Source: an uncultured Lachnospiraceae bacterium
GTDB taxonomy: Bacteria; Bacillota; Clostridia; Lachnospirales; Lachnospiraceae
Length of the DNA: 11,077 bases
Assembly: GCA_947175845.1 (NCBI GenBank)
Contig: CAMWOK010000073.1
Location: 1-11,077 of the forward strand
Reading direction: 5' to 3'
Made by a program: the position numbers and the translations under genes. The notes under the pieces were generated by a model that saw nothing but the letters and a program-made list of their open reading frames with translations, was not told the origin of the DNA and did no database searches. Position 1 is the stretch's first letter; each line of letters starts with the position of its first letter. This document shows positions 1 through 8,016 of the stretch, piece after piece.

Positions 1-1310
1 CGTACAGCGTCTCGCGCAAAAATATGAATGTGGGAGAGGGGGAGCGCGGGACTTCCAGGGGCTTTGTCGTCAAGGTCTCGGACGGAAAACACTACGCAGA
101 GTACTCTTTCAACCAGATTGCGGAGGAGAAACTAGAAGAGATCTGCAGCCGGATTGAGAAGCTGGTGGAGTCCTCGTGTCAGCTTGTCCCTGAGGGGCTG
201 TGCGAGAGCGAATATCAGGTTCCCGCAAAGGAGCAGGCGGTATTTACGGGCAGCACAGACTATGAGACGGACCCTGAGGCGCTGGGGGATGACGCGATAC
301 TGCAGCATCTTGTGGCAATCAAGGACAAGGGGCTGGCGTTCAGTGACAGGATTCTGGACTGCCAGGTTATGGGCAGCTATCAAAGGTACACAAAGCTGTT
401 TCTTTCCGAGGGGAAAGAGATGGAACAGAACGTCATGTGGATGACTGGATTTTTGTACTTTGTCGCAGCGCGGGGCGAGGAGATCAAGACGTACTATAAA
501 TCGTACTCCAATCTGGGCGGCGCGGAAGTGCTCTCAAAGATGGACGCAGACGTCGAGGACTGCGCGAACGTCACGCTGGAACTGCTCAAGAGCGAACCCA
601 TGATTCCGGGGGAGTACGACTGCATCTGCACGCCGGATGTCACGGGCATGATTGTGCACGAGGCGTTCGGCCACGGCGTCGAGATGGATATGTTTGTAAA
701 AAAACGCGCGCTGGCAGAGCAGTACGTGGGCAGCCAGGTTGCCTCAGCGCTTGTCACCATGCATGACGGGGCGTCGGCGGCGTCCGAGACGGCGACTTAC
801 TTCTTTGACGACGAGGGAACTATGGCGCACGACACGACCGTGATTGAGAAAGGGATTTTAAAGAGCGGCATCAGCGATCTGCAGTCCGCCCTGATCCTGG
901 GGACAAAACCTACCGGAAACGGCAGAAGGGAGAGCTTTCGCCGGAAGGCGTACACGCGCATGACCAACACCTTTTTTGAGGGCGGAACGGATACGGTGGA
1001 CGAGATGATCGCGTCCATCCAGTATGGATTTCTGCTGGAAAATCCGCAGAATGGCATGGAGGATCCGAAAAACTGGGGCATTCAGTGCATGGTCAACATT
1101 GCGCGGGAGATCCGCGACGGGAAGCTTACCGGAAAGATATTTTCCCCGATTGTCCTGACGGGCTATGTGCCAGATTTGTTGAAGTCCATATCCATGATGT
1201 CTGAGGAAGTGAAGCTTTCCGGCAGTGGTATGTGTGGAAAGGGCTACAAGGAATGGGTCAAGGTGTCGGACGGAGGCCCCCACATCAAGGCAAAAATCCG
1301 TCTCGGGTAG
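1..1310 (+). CDS. tldD: TldD-family zinc metallopeptidase, 5' end outside window
   Basis: Reading frame is open from base 3 to the stop at 1310; the first ATG is at 24, but no stop precedes it and no convincing ribosome site sits before it. The protein seems to lack the first few dozen residues of a TldD (family usually 450-480 aa; 428 visible from the ATG), so I treat the gene as cut by the window edge. The zinc motif HEXXXH is intact as HEAFGHG (His212, Glu213, His217 counted from the ATG at 24). A C-terminal Cys in MCGKG (Cys404) matches the cysteine zinc ligand of TldD. Family role: catalytic subunit of the cytoplasmic TldD/TldE protease, which trims unfolded peptides and, in some bacteria, leader peptides of modified peptides. 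It is followed after 59 bases by a PmbA-like gene on the same strand, the usual pairing. The Firmicutes substrate is unknown. Confidence 0.9.
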   Translation, partial: YSVSRKNMNVGEGERGTSRGFVVKVSDGKHYAEYSFNQIAEEKLEEICSRIEKLVESSCQLVPEGLCESEYQVPAKEQAVFTGSTDYETDPEALGDDAILQHLVAIKDKGLAFSDRILDCQVMGSYQRYTKLFLSEGKEMEQNVMWMTGFLYFVAARGEEIKTYYKSYSNLGGAEVLSKMDADVEDCANVTLELLKSEPMIPGEYDCICTPDVTGMIVHEAFGHGVEMDMFVKKRALAEQYVGSQVASALVTMHDGASAASETATYFFDDEGTMAHDTTVIEKGILKSGISDLQSALILGTKPTGNGRRESFRRKAYTRMTNTFFEGGTDTVDEMIASIQYGFLLENPQNGMEDPKNWGIQCMVNIAREIRDGKLTGKIFSPIVLTGYVPDLLKSISMMSEEVKLSGSGMCGKGYKEWVKVSDGGPHIKAKIRLG

Positions 1311-1369
1311 AGCGGGCGGCAGATGGGAACCGACATTGAACAAGAAGAGAGAAAGGCAGGGAAACAATT

Positions 1370-2644
1370 TTGATAGAACAGATTAAGGCTGTGTTAGGAC
1401 AGCTTGGGATAGAGACCTATCGTATCACGGAGAGTGTGCAGGAGTCGCTGGAGTGCTTTTTTGTCAGGAAAAAGCTGGACTTGAAGCGACGCACCGACCT
1501 GACGGACTACGCGGTTGTGGTGTTTTGCCCGCATGATCACGACGGAACGCGGATGCTCGGCTCCTCCTCCGTGAACATTCATCCGGGTATGGGGGATGAG
1601 GAACTTGGAGAGACACTGCGCAGGGCGTATCAGGCTGCAGCGCTGGTCAACAATGAATACTATGAACTCAACGCGGGGACAGCGGAGACATTTGTGCCCG
1701 CAAAGAGCCGTTTTGCTGGGCAGAGTCTCGAGGAGAGTATGCGGCAGGTTGTGGAGGCGCTGTACGTGTCGGACACCTCAGACAAGGTGTTTATCAACTC
1801 CGCGGAAGTGTTCACAAAGCGCATCGTTCGCCGGATTGTAAACTCCCGCGGCGTGGATGTCAGCTATGAGACTTGTCTGGTCTCCGGCGAGTATGTGGTG
1901 CAGTGCATTGAGCCGCGGGATGTGGAAACGTACCATCAGTTTTCCTACCACGATGCGGATCTTGATGCGCTGCGCTGGGATGTGACGACGGCTTACGCCA
2001 GAACAAATGCGAGAGCAAAGGCAGAAAAGCCCCCCGTGGCAGGCACGTATACAATCCTGCTCTCCGAGGAAAATCTGCAGGAACTGATGCAGTTTTACTG
2101 TATGCGGTCCGACACGGGCGTCGTGTATCAGAAATATTCCAACTATCAGATTGGGGACGCCGTGCAGGGCGAAACGGTGCAGGGGGACGCGCTCACCATA
2201 CACATGAAGGCCAGGGAGCCCTACAGCGAGGAGGGCATTTTGATGAAGGACCGCGTACTGATGGAGAACGGCACGCTCAAGATGCTTCACGGAAGCTGCA
2301 GAACTTCGTATTATCTGGGCGTAGAGCCCACCGGGGAGTACCAGTGCATCTGTGTTCCTACGGGCAGCAGGACGTTAGAGGAGCTTAAACAGGACCCGTA
2401 TCTGTATATCGTGAGCTTTTCTGATTTTCAGATGAATCCGTTGTCAGGACATTTCGGCGGGGAGATCCGGCTGGCATTTTTGTATGACGGAAAGGAAGTC
2501 ACGCCCGTGACAGGCGGATCGGTCAACGGCAGTATTTTGGAGGTGCAGGGCAACCTGGCTTTCTCCAAGGAGCGCTATCAAAATGACAGGTACGAGGGAC
2601 CTTACGCAGTTCGGATAGAGGGCGTGAAGGTGGCTGGGGCATAG
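1370..2644 (+). CDS. pmbA: TldE/PmbA-family peptidase subunit
   Basis: The 424-residue protein fits the PmbA/TldE half of the TldD/TldE complex: no HEXXXH is present, as expected for the non-zinc subunit. The C-terminal third has the family's glycine-rich pattern (for example HFGGEIR followed by PVTGGSVNGS, around residues 363-388). Its start is a TTG preceded by a purine-rich AGGCAGGG about 8 bases upstream; no in-frame ATG lies near the expected N-terminus. It follows the TldD gene at 59 bases with no terminator between, so co-transcription and a heteromeric complex are likely. It ends 27 bases from a convergent permease gene, and I see no strong terminator in that gap. The symbol is by family resemblance; the protein is divergent from the enterobacterial PmbA. 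Confidence 0.82.
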   Translation: MIEQIKAVLGQLGIETYRITESVQESLECFFVRKKLDLKRRTDLTDYAVVVFCPHDHDGTRMLGSSSVNIHPGMGDEELGETLRRAYQAAALVNNEYYELNAGTAETFVPAKSRFAGQSLEESMRQVVEALYVSDTSDKVFINSAEVFTKRIVRRIVNSRGVDVSYETCLVSGEYVVQCIEPRDVETYHQFSYHDADLDALRWDVTTAYARTNARAKAEKPPVAGTYTILLSEENLQELMQFYCMRSDTGVVYQKYSNYQIGDAVQGETVQGDALTIHMKAREPYSEEGILMKDRVLMENGTLKMLHGSCRTSYYLGVEPTGEYQCICVPTGSRTLEELKQDPYLYIVSFSDFQMNPLSGHFGGEIRLAFLYDGKEVTPVTGGSVNGSILEVQGNLAFSKERYQNDRYEGPYAVRIEGVKVAGA

Positions 2645-2671
2645 GCTGCTGCCCGGCTGTCCGTCTCTCGT

Positions 2672-3400
2672 TCAGGCGTTTTGCGACTTGCGCGCGGACA
2701 GGACTGCCGCGAGATACACGCCTGCAGTCCCCAGCGCAAGATAGAGCAGCCGCACTGCGAGAAACCCTGCGCTGAGTGTGAATGCAGGCTCCATGTCTGC
2801 ACCGACTGGAAGTGTCAGCGGATATTCAGAAAAGTATCCCGCGCCAGACACATCAAAGACATTCGGTATGCCATTGAGCGCAAATGCGAGCAGCATCAGA
2901 CCGTAGATCAGGCTTTGGTGCAGGCTTCCCAGCAGCTGCCCCACCCCTGCAAAAAATACGAAACAGGGCAGCAGGATCACGGCGGACGGCAGCACAAAAG
3001 CCGCAAAGTCATAGAACCGGAAAAAGCAGGCGTAGAAGAACAGCGCAAGTGCAATCACCACCAGATAAATCACCAGAAAACATACGCCTGCTGCCAGCGT
3101 TCGGATCTCAATCTGACGAAAAACCGGAATCGGCGTGGCATCTGTCAGGACTTCGACACGCCGCTGCTGCCGGCTGTAAAAATTTGCCAGCAGAAGCAGC
3201 ACTGTTATCATTGCCAGCGGGAGCGTCCTGCCAAGATAAGAACAGTAGCTCCACGCGGAGAAGGGCGCGGTGCAGGAGACTCCCTGTATGGTTTCGCTCG
3301 ACAGAATAAACCAGGCGTACAGTGCATTGACCAAGAGCATTCCGGGAAAGACCTTTCCGAGAAGCATTCTTTTGAGTTCATAATAAAATATCTTATTCAA
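2672..3400 (-). CDS. ABC-2-type transporter permease, six TM segments
   Basis: The 242-residue integral membrane protein has about six hydrophobic segments (roughly residues 18-34, 58-74, 103-123, 134-153, 161-177 and 211-234) and a basic N-terminal stretch, as in ABC-2 permeases. The start is TTG at 3400, eight bases inside the preceding peptidase-permease gene (TTGAATAA overlap), with a strong AGAGGAGG nine bases upstream; the next Met (residue 12) would remove the conserved amphipathic N-terminus. After the second TM segment it has R-Q-Q-R, then VLTDATPIP and later RTLA (residues 77-103), which matches the same region of the upstream permease fusion at almost the same residue numbers. This suggests that the two are paralogous halves of one transporter channel. 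It is the last gene of the - strand module. The transported substrate is unknown. Confidence 0.82.
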   Translation of the reverse strand: MNKIFYYELKRMLLGKVFPGMLLVNALYAWFILSSETIQGVSCTAPFSAWSYCSYLGRTLPLAMITVLLLLANFYSRQQRRVEVLTDATPIPVFRQIEIRTLAAGVCFLVIYLVVIALALFFYACFFRFYDFAAFVLPSAVILLPCFVFFAGVGQLLGSLHQSLIYGLMLLAFALNGIPNVFDVSGAGYFSEYPLTLPVGADMEPAFTLSAGFLAVRLLYLALGTAGVYLAAVLSARKSQNA

Positions 3401-5555
3401 GACGCAAATCCTCCTCTGTTAATCCGCAGTAGTTTAAAAAATCTGAAAAACGAAATTTATTGTCGTGAAAAGCATCACGATCGGCATATATTTTCCGCAG
3501 AATTTCATCCATCTGCGCCTCGCCGCCGACAAGTGCTTCCGCTTTCAGAATCATGAGCGGCATACGCTGATACTGGTTGACGGAGCGGTTGGACAGCTCG
3601 AGAGAGGTCTGATAGACGGATGGAAGCAGCTCGAGATATTCTGGGTGCCGGTTGTAGAAGCTGCGATTCTGGTTTTCCACGGCGTCCTTCCACATGTCGA
3701 CATAGTACTGCTGTGCGTAGAGCGCGCCATACTTTTCTTTGACAAGGCGGTATGTGGAGTACACAGTCAGCCCCTCGGCGCTCCATAATTCCTCGTCTGC
3801 GCAGTTGAGTCCAAGTCCGCCCCACCACTGGTGAATCATCTCGTGGATAAAGACCTCCGTCGCGCTGGCGCCCTTGTCGGGGTCGCTCAGGGTGTCGGGT
3901 GCCAGCACTGTCTCAAACCACGTTGAGACGCCGTGCACTGCGTAGCCGCCCATGAACATGGAACTTTCCTGACGCAGCAGCAGGTGGTTGTCCTCGGCGG
4001 ACCACAGTTCTCCATAGTGTTCACTGCAGTAGGTAAGGATGTCAATGATGACCTGCTCAATATCGTTTTCCACGACAATTTTCTGATAGGCCGCTCCGTA
4101 TGCAAAATCGACAGTGAGGTCATTGATGGAAAATGTGTTGGTGCGATAGTACCCTGCGGTGAAATCGCCGATATAGTTTTCCGTATTTTGCGTCCAGGTC
4201 CTAGTGCCGTCCCCATTGTCGACCGAGTCTGTCATCTGCACATAATTGCAAAAGGGTGTCAGGCTGTCAGGAATCGTGAAGTCCGTGACGGCAGTTTGGA
4301 CAAAATAGCCTTCAAACCGTGGAAACAGGGATGTCGTGTCCAGAGAGATATAGTCGCGGTCAACCATGTCATCCACCAGGGAACCTGCGGCGTACTTTGC
4401 CTGCGCAGGAAATCCGCTGTACTCTATGAGCAGTGTTTTGCCGGGAGTTTTTGACGGAAGCGAAAAACGGGTTGGGCGTTGGCCGTTGAGGTCACTGTCG
4501 ATGGTTCGAAAAGATACCGTCTCCCCGCCGTAGGTCATTTTTGTGATCCTGTATCCCGGATTGAGGTAAAATACGGTTTCGCCGTCGTATGGAACCAGGA
4601 TGTCGTACTCCGCCTTCACGGAAACTGTGCCTGTGACCGGGTTGACTTTCAGATGACAGCGGGCATTGACGGTATGGTCTGCATCCATCATGAAACTGTC
4701 CGCATAATCATAGCTGTCCGGCCCGTGGTCAATGAAAGGCTGGGCGTGCCACAGCCAGACGCCGGACGCGGCAAGGACAGCCGCAGGCAGGAGCTTTCGC
4801 AGTTTTTTTCCGCTCTTTAGAAAGGAGAAAACAAGCCCGCGCTGGTATCTGCGCATAAACAAAAAGGAAGTCGTCCAGGCGCCCAGGGCAATACACAGCC
4901 AGATAATGCGGGTGTACAGCCCGATGCGCAGCGGCCAGACGGACAAAAATCCGTCCGAGTAAGTGATGACATACGGATTCAGCCAGCGCAGAAAGTAGTC
5001 CCGGGCGACAATGCCGCTGACACTCACACCCGCAAGCAGGACATAGAGCACCACGGAAAGTTCAACGCGGCGTGTCAGCTGGTAGAAGGCATCCGCAAAC
5101 AGGATCGAAATCCACCAAGTAGGAAGCATAAATACTGCAAAATTGGCAGAGTAAAAGCCCGGCCGGAACAGGTAGGACATTTTTTCGGCGGTGTATGGCG
5201 CGTAGACCAGTGCAGTGAGCAGTACCACAAGCATGGATACAGTCATGAGCGCCAGGGTTCTTGCGGCGCAGAGTGCGCCCGGCACAGAGATGGCGTCCGC
5301 AAGAACGTGCACGCCGCTGCGCTGCAGCCGATCCGCCTCCATGAGTGCTGCGGCGGCCCAAAGCACGGCGCCGACCGTGGTTCCTGACAGGACAGGCGTC
5401 AGGATATAGCGGCTCGACATGACCTGGGAACCATAAAAGATCATCAGAAGATTGCCCAGAGGCAGGGAGAGTATGGACAGGAGCGCAGCTCCCAAAACAG
5501 TCCGCGACTGCAGCAGCCTTCTCAGCTCGACGCGGAAGAGCGAAAACAAATTCAT
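3393..5555 (-). CDS. ABC-2-type permease fused to extracytoplasmic M1-family metallopeptidase
   Basis: A 720-residue fusion. Residues 1-270 hold about seven TM segments (near 18-40, 55-72, 98-118, 138-155, 163-183, 213-235, 255-270) after a basic N-terminus; N-inside with seven passes places the rest outside the membrane. Residues about 271-720 are a soluble M1 (gluzincin)-like domain: HEMIHQWW (His571, Glu572, His575) and Glu594 in WSAEG give an exact HEXXH-X18-E zinc site. Tyr662 in NQYQRMP fits the catalytic Tyr. The substrate-anchoring GAMEN motif is absent; MGGYA at 535-539 occupies its expected place. Translation is coupled to the ATPase gene by an ATGA overlap (5552-5555), with AAAGGAG 11 bases upstream. 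Permease-M1 fusions are known in bacterial genomes but their substrates are mostly unestablished. Inference: a transporter that cleaves peptides at the cell surface. Confidence 0.9.
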   Translation of the reverse strand: MNLFSLFRVELRRLLQSRTVLGAALLSILSLPLGNLLMIFYGSQVMSSRYILTPVLSGTTVGAVLWAAAALMEADRLQRSGVHVLADAISVPGALCAARTLALMTVSMLVVLLTALVYAPYTAEKMSYLFRPGFYSANFAVFMLPTWWISILFADAFYQLTRRVELSVVLYVLLAGVSVSGIVARDYFLRWLNPYVITYSDGFLSVWPLRIGLYTRIIWLCIALGAWTTSFLFMRRYQRGLVFSFLKSGKKLRKLLPAAVLAASGVWLWHAQPFIDHGPDSYDYADSFMMDADHTVNARCHLKVNPVTGTVSVKAEYDILVPYDGETVFYLNPGYRITKMTYGGETVSFRTIDSDLNGQRPTRFSLPSKTPGKTLLIEYSGFPAQAKYAAGSLVDDMVDRDYISLDTTSLFPRFEGYFVQTAVTDFTIPDSLTPFCNYVQMTDSVDNGDGTRTWTQNTENYIGDFTAGYYRTNTFSINDLTVDFAYGAAYQKIVVENDIEQVIIDILTYCSEHYGELWSAEDNHLLLRQESSMFMGGYAVHGVSTWFETVLAPDTLSDPDKGASATEVFIHEMIHQWWGGLGLNCADEELWSAEGLTVYSTYRLVKEKYGALYAQQYYVDMWKDAVENQNRSFYNRHPEYLELLPSVYQTSLELSNRSVNQYQRMPLMILKAEALVGGEAQMDEILRKIYADRDAFHDNKFRFSDFLNYCGLTEEDLRLE

Positions 5556-6433
5556 AATGCCTCAGACTCCTTTCTGGCAGGACTGTGATGGATGCAATAG
5601 AGGTAGGCATCCTCGAGCGTCGGATCTGTCGGCCGCACAAAGTCCGGGAGCTGTTTTGCGACAATGCGGCAGCGGATTCCGTCAGCCGCGTGAACCTTGG
5701 AGACAATCTGGCACCCGTCAGGGGCGGCATCACCCAGCTTTGCAAGATAAGTGCCCACGTGATGATCCGCCTGGGCGATCAGCGACGCAGGTGTGCCGTC
5801 GAAAAGCACCCGGCCGTCGTGGATGACAAGCACCCGGCTGCAGACCGCCTGCACGTCCTCGACAATGTGTGTGGATAGCAGAATGATCTTGTCCTGGGCC
5901 ATCTCGGAAAAAATATTGCGGAACTTGACGCGCTCCTCGGGATCGAGGCCGACGGTGGGTTCATCTAGGATAATCAGCCGAGGACTGCCCAGCAGCGCCT
6001 GCGCGATCCCGACGCGCTGCCGCTGACCGCCGGACAGACTGCGGATGCGCGCTTTTCTGTGCGCAGTCATGTTGGTGCGCTCGAGGACTTCATGGATTGC
6101 AGCCCGGGCGTCCTTTATATTTTTCAGGGCAGCCATGTAGTCCAGAAATTGCCAGACGGTCAGCTCCTCGTACAGTCCAAAGCTCTGCGGCAGATAGCCC
6201 AGCTGCGATTTGAGGCAGATTTCCTGTGTAAGCAGCGGCTTGTCGTTGAGCAGGATTTCTCCCCGGGTGGGGAGCAGACCGGCGATCAGAAGCTTCATCA
6301 GCGTCGTTTTTCTGGCGCCGTTTGGCCCGAGAATCCCGATGAAGCTGGGACTCTCGGCGCTGACAGAGACATCCTGCAGCGCCTTTTTGCCCGACGGATA
6401 AATCATGGTAATGTGTTTTACGTCGATTTTCAT
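5552..6433 (-). CDS. ABC transporter ATPase with altered Walker A (GPNGARKTT)
   Basis: A 293-residue nucleotide-binding subunit of an ABC-2-type exporter. Visible motifs: Walker A GPNGARKTT (36-44), Q-loop Gln83 (LPQSFG), signature LSGGQRQR (133-140), Walker B LIILDEP (153-159), D-loop GLDP and switch His189 (STHIVED). All are canonical except Arg41, where ABC ATPases have the invariant Gly before Lys42; codon AGA (6311-6313) differs by one base from GGA. I chose the ATG at 6433 over the in-frame ATG at 6475 because AAAGGAG (6440-6446) lies six bases upstream and MKIDVKHITMIYP is the usual NBD start; the upstream ATG falls inside a candidate promoter. Energises the two downstream permeases, with the first of which it overlaps by 4 nt. 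If Arg41 is real, ATP binding is probably impaired. Confidence 0.92.
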   Translation of the reverse strand: MKIDVKHITMIYPSGKKALQDVSVSAESPSFIGILGPNGARKTTLMKLLIAGLLPTRGEILLNDKPLLTQEICLKSQLGYLPQSFGLYEELTVWQFLDYMAALKNIKDARAAIHEVLERTNMTAHRKARIRSLSGGQRQRVGIAQALLGSPRLIILDEPTVGLDPEERVKFRNIFSEMAQDKIILLSTHIVEDVQAVCSRVLVIHDGRVLFDGTPASLIAQADHHVGTYLAKLGDAAPDGCQIVSKVHAADGIRCRIVAKQLPDFVRPTDPTLEDAYLYCIHHSPARKESEAL

Positions 6434-6465
6434 ACAGATCTCCTTTGCATAGTTGTTCTTGATGT

Positions 6466-6496
6466 ATTTTAACATGCTTTGACGATTATTTGTCTG
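6466..6496 (-). promoter_or_regulatory. candidate promoter of the ABC/M1 operon
   Basis: On the - strand, TAAAAT (6466-6471) resembles a sigma-A -10 box. Upstream, 19 bases away, is CAGACA (6491-6496), or GACAAA at 17 bases: a poor -35. Initiation near 6459 would leave a leader of about 26 bases before the ATPase ATG at 6433. A weak -35 overlapped by direct repeats fits an activator-dependent promoter. Inference only. Confidence 0.45.
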
Positions 6497-6529
6497 GAGA
6501 TTGTGTGTATTTTATGTGGAGATTGTGTG
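6486..6529 (-). repeat. four tandem 11-bp units, candidate response-regulator binding array
   Basis: Read on the - strand, four consecutive 11-base blocks are CACACAATCTC, CACATAAAATA, CACACAATCTC and CAGACAAATAA. Units 1 and 3 are identical, and with two further bases form a perfect 13-base repeat, CACACAATCTCCA, at a 22-base step. All four begin CACA or CAGA. One helical turn per unit is the geometry of OmpR-family direct-repeat sites. The array covers the last codons and stop of the histidine kinase and ends on the candidate -35 of the ATPase gene. Binding by the adjacent regulator is inferred, not shown. Confidence 0.5.
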
Positions 6530-7990
6530 GAGGAACGCGCCGCTGGCATCCGCTGGAAAACACGCAGTAAACCGCACGCCGCCTTCCACGTTTTCTATCG
6601 TGTGGCGGACATGGTACGTGTCCAGTATCATCCGCGTGATATAGAGCCCCAGCCCGCTTCCATAGCGGGCGGATTTGTCTGCGCGGTAAAACGCCTCGAA
6701 CAGATGTGGCAGGTGTTTTTCATCAATGTGCACGCCGGTGTTTTGCACGGTGAACTGTATCCAGCCGTCTGTGCGGGAGAGCGCAACAGACACGCTCTGA
6801 TGTTTTGGCGAGTGGGTGACAGCGTTTCCGATCACGTTTCCGAGCGCCTTTTTCAGCAGCATTTCATCGCCGCGGATCAGGAATTCATCCTGTGCCTTTG
6901 CGTCGGTGTCAACCGGGTTCTTCGCAGGGTTGCCAGCGCGGATATCAAGATGGATGTCAATAAAAAGCGGTTGCGCGTACTTTGCATACTCCGCGGTCAG
7001 TGCCTCCACAAGCGCGGCGAGACCGACAGGCTGCAGCGCAGGTTCGTCGCTCAGATCCATGTGGGAGACCAGAAGCATTTCCTGTATAAAGTGGTTGAGG
7101 GACTGCAAAATCTCCGCGCTGCGGGCAAGGTACTTGTCGCGGTCCCTGTAGACACCGACGTTTGCCTGCATTCCCTCAAGCTGTCCGATCACGACCGCGA
7201 TTGGCGTCTTGAGTTCGTGCGACACGCCGGAAAAGAAGAGCATCCGCCGGCGTTCATGTTCTTTTTCCAGCAGAAGTTCATCCGAAAGAAGCGTGTTCCG
7301 GCGCTGGATTTCTTCGAGCGCGGCGTGCAGCCGGTCGGACAGCTCATTGATGCTGCGCGAGAGCACGCCGATCTCGTCGTCGCGCAGATACGGGCAGTAC
7401 CAGCTAAAGTCGAGGCTGGCAATCCGGTCCGCAATCGCGCTGATCTGGATGATGGGCCTGGTCGTGCTGCGCGAAAAAACAAAGGCGCAGAGAGCGGACA
7501 GCAGAACAATCAGCACGGCGGCAAAGGGGATGCTTCGCCGCAGCGCAGTCTGAATCTCGTCGGTGCGCGCCGGATGACAGCGGGTGATGAGAAGATACTC
7601 CTGGCTGGAATCTTTGAAGCGAAATGGATAGCGGTTTCCTGCAATGGGAGCCGCATGGATCTTCTCAAAGGAATAGAAAGAGACAGGCGCCTTCTCATGG
7701 TCGAGCAGAAGCAGTTCCGCCCCGGTTCGGCGGATAAAGTCTGTGAAAAGGGGTTCGCTGTCGCTTTTACAGGTTGTCCAGAGACTCGAAATCAGCTGCT
7801 GCGTCTCCTGATCAAGGCTGCGCTGGGCGCGCTTTAAGTCCGCGCCTGGGAGGAAGAACCAGATGCATCCATACGCGAAGAGGCTGATGGCAGAGGAGAG
7901 CAAAAGAAGCAGGAGAAAGGTCATGACCGTGAGCCGGCTGGTCAGCTTGTTGGAACTGTGCAGTGTGTGCTTGTCTGTAAATCTGTTCAT
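6512..7990 (-). CDS. membrane sensor histidine kinase
   Basis: A 492-residue two-component sensor. TM1 (about residues 20-47) and TM2 (about 154-173) flank an extracytoplasmic region of roughly 105 residues with no recognised ligand fold. A HAMP linker follows (174-228), then a HisKA dimerisation domain with phospho-acceptor His258 in SGVSHELKTP, and a HATPase_c domain with N box GNVIGNAVTHSP (Asn389), G1 region NTGVHI (417-422), F box FEAFYRAD and G2 box GSGLGLYIT (444-452). The start ATG at 7990 has GAGG nine bases upstream. It lies 26 bases after the response-regulator gene and is surely its partner. The ATPase gene begins 78 bases downstream. Its sensed signal is unknown; the transporter context suggests a cell-envelope or peptide stress. 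Confidence 0.93.
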   Translation of the reverse strand: MNRFTDKHTLHSSNKLTSRLTVMTFLLLLLLSSAISLFAYGCIWFFLPGADLKRAQRSLDQETQQLISSLWTTCKSDSEPLFTDFIRRTGAELLLLDHEKAPVSFYSFEKIHAAPIAGNRYPFRFKDSSQEYLLITRCHPARTDEIQTALRRSIPFAAVLIVLLSALCAFVFSRSTTRPIIQISAIADRIASLDFSWYCPYLRDDEIGVLSRSINELSDRLHAALEEIQRRNTLLSDELLLEKEHERRRMLFFSGVSHELKTPIAVVIGQLEGMQANVGVYRDRDKYLARSAEILQSLNHFIQEMLLVSHMDLSDEPALQPVGLAALVEALTAEYAKYAQPLFIDIHLDIRAGNPAKNPVDTDAKAQDEFLIRGDEMLLKKALGNVIGNAVTHSPKHQSVSVALSRTDGWIQFTVQNTGVHIDEKHLPHLFEAFYRADKSARYGSGLGLYITRMILDTYHVRHTIENVEGGVRFTACFPADASGAFLHTIST

Positions 7991-8016
7991 GGTGGAGTAC
8001 CTCGGCAGAATGATTG

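Noticed and set aside
2645..2671. A possible bidirectional terminator between the convergent pmbA-like and permease genes.
   Set aside because: Only a 5-bp GGGCA/TGCCC stem and a distant 7-bp CTGTCCG/CGGACAG match are visible, with no T-tract.
2681..3556. A 291-codon + strand open frame opposite the permease genes.
   Set aside because: Its composition is that of a reversed hydrophobic gene (rich in His, Arg, Gln and Lys). The - strand frame has six TM segments, a strong ribosome site and coupling to its neighbour.
6434..6475. An earlier ATG at 6475 would add 14 residues (MLKYIKNNY...) to the ABC ATPase.
   Set aside because: It has no ribosome site, lies next to the candidate -10 box, and ABC ATPases of this type begin at the MKIDVKHI position.
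6727..6744. Histidine kinase G1 box reads NTGVHI rather than the textbook DxGxG, which might suggest a defective kinase.
   Set aside because: From family knowledge, NTG-type G1 boxes followed by an F box like this one are common in Firmicutes sensor kinases. His258, the N box and the GSGLGLY G2 box are intact.
6479..7837. A 452-codon open frame on the + strand opposite the histidine kinase.
   Set aside because: It is antisense to a gene with all kinase motifs, has no recognisable domain, and is explained by high G+C codon bias leaving the opposite strand open.
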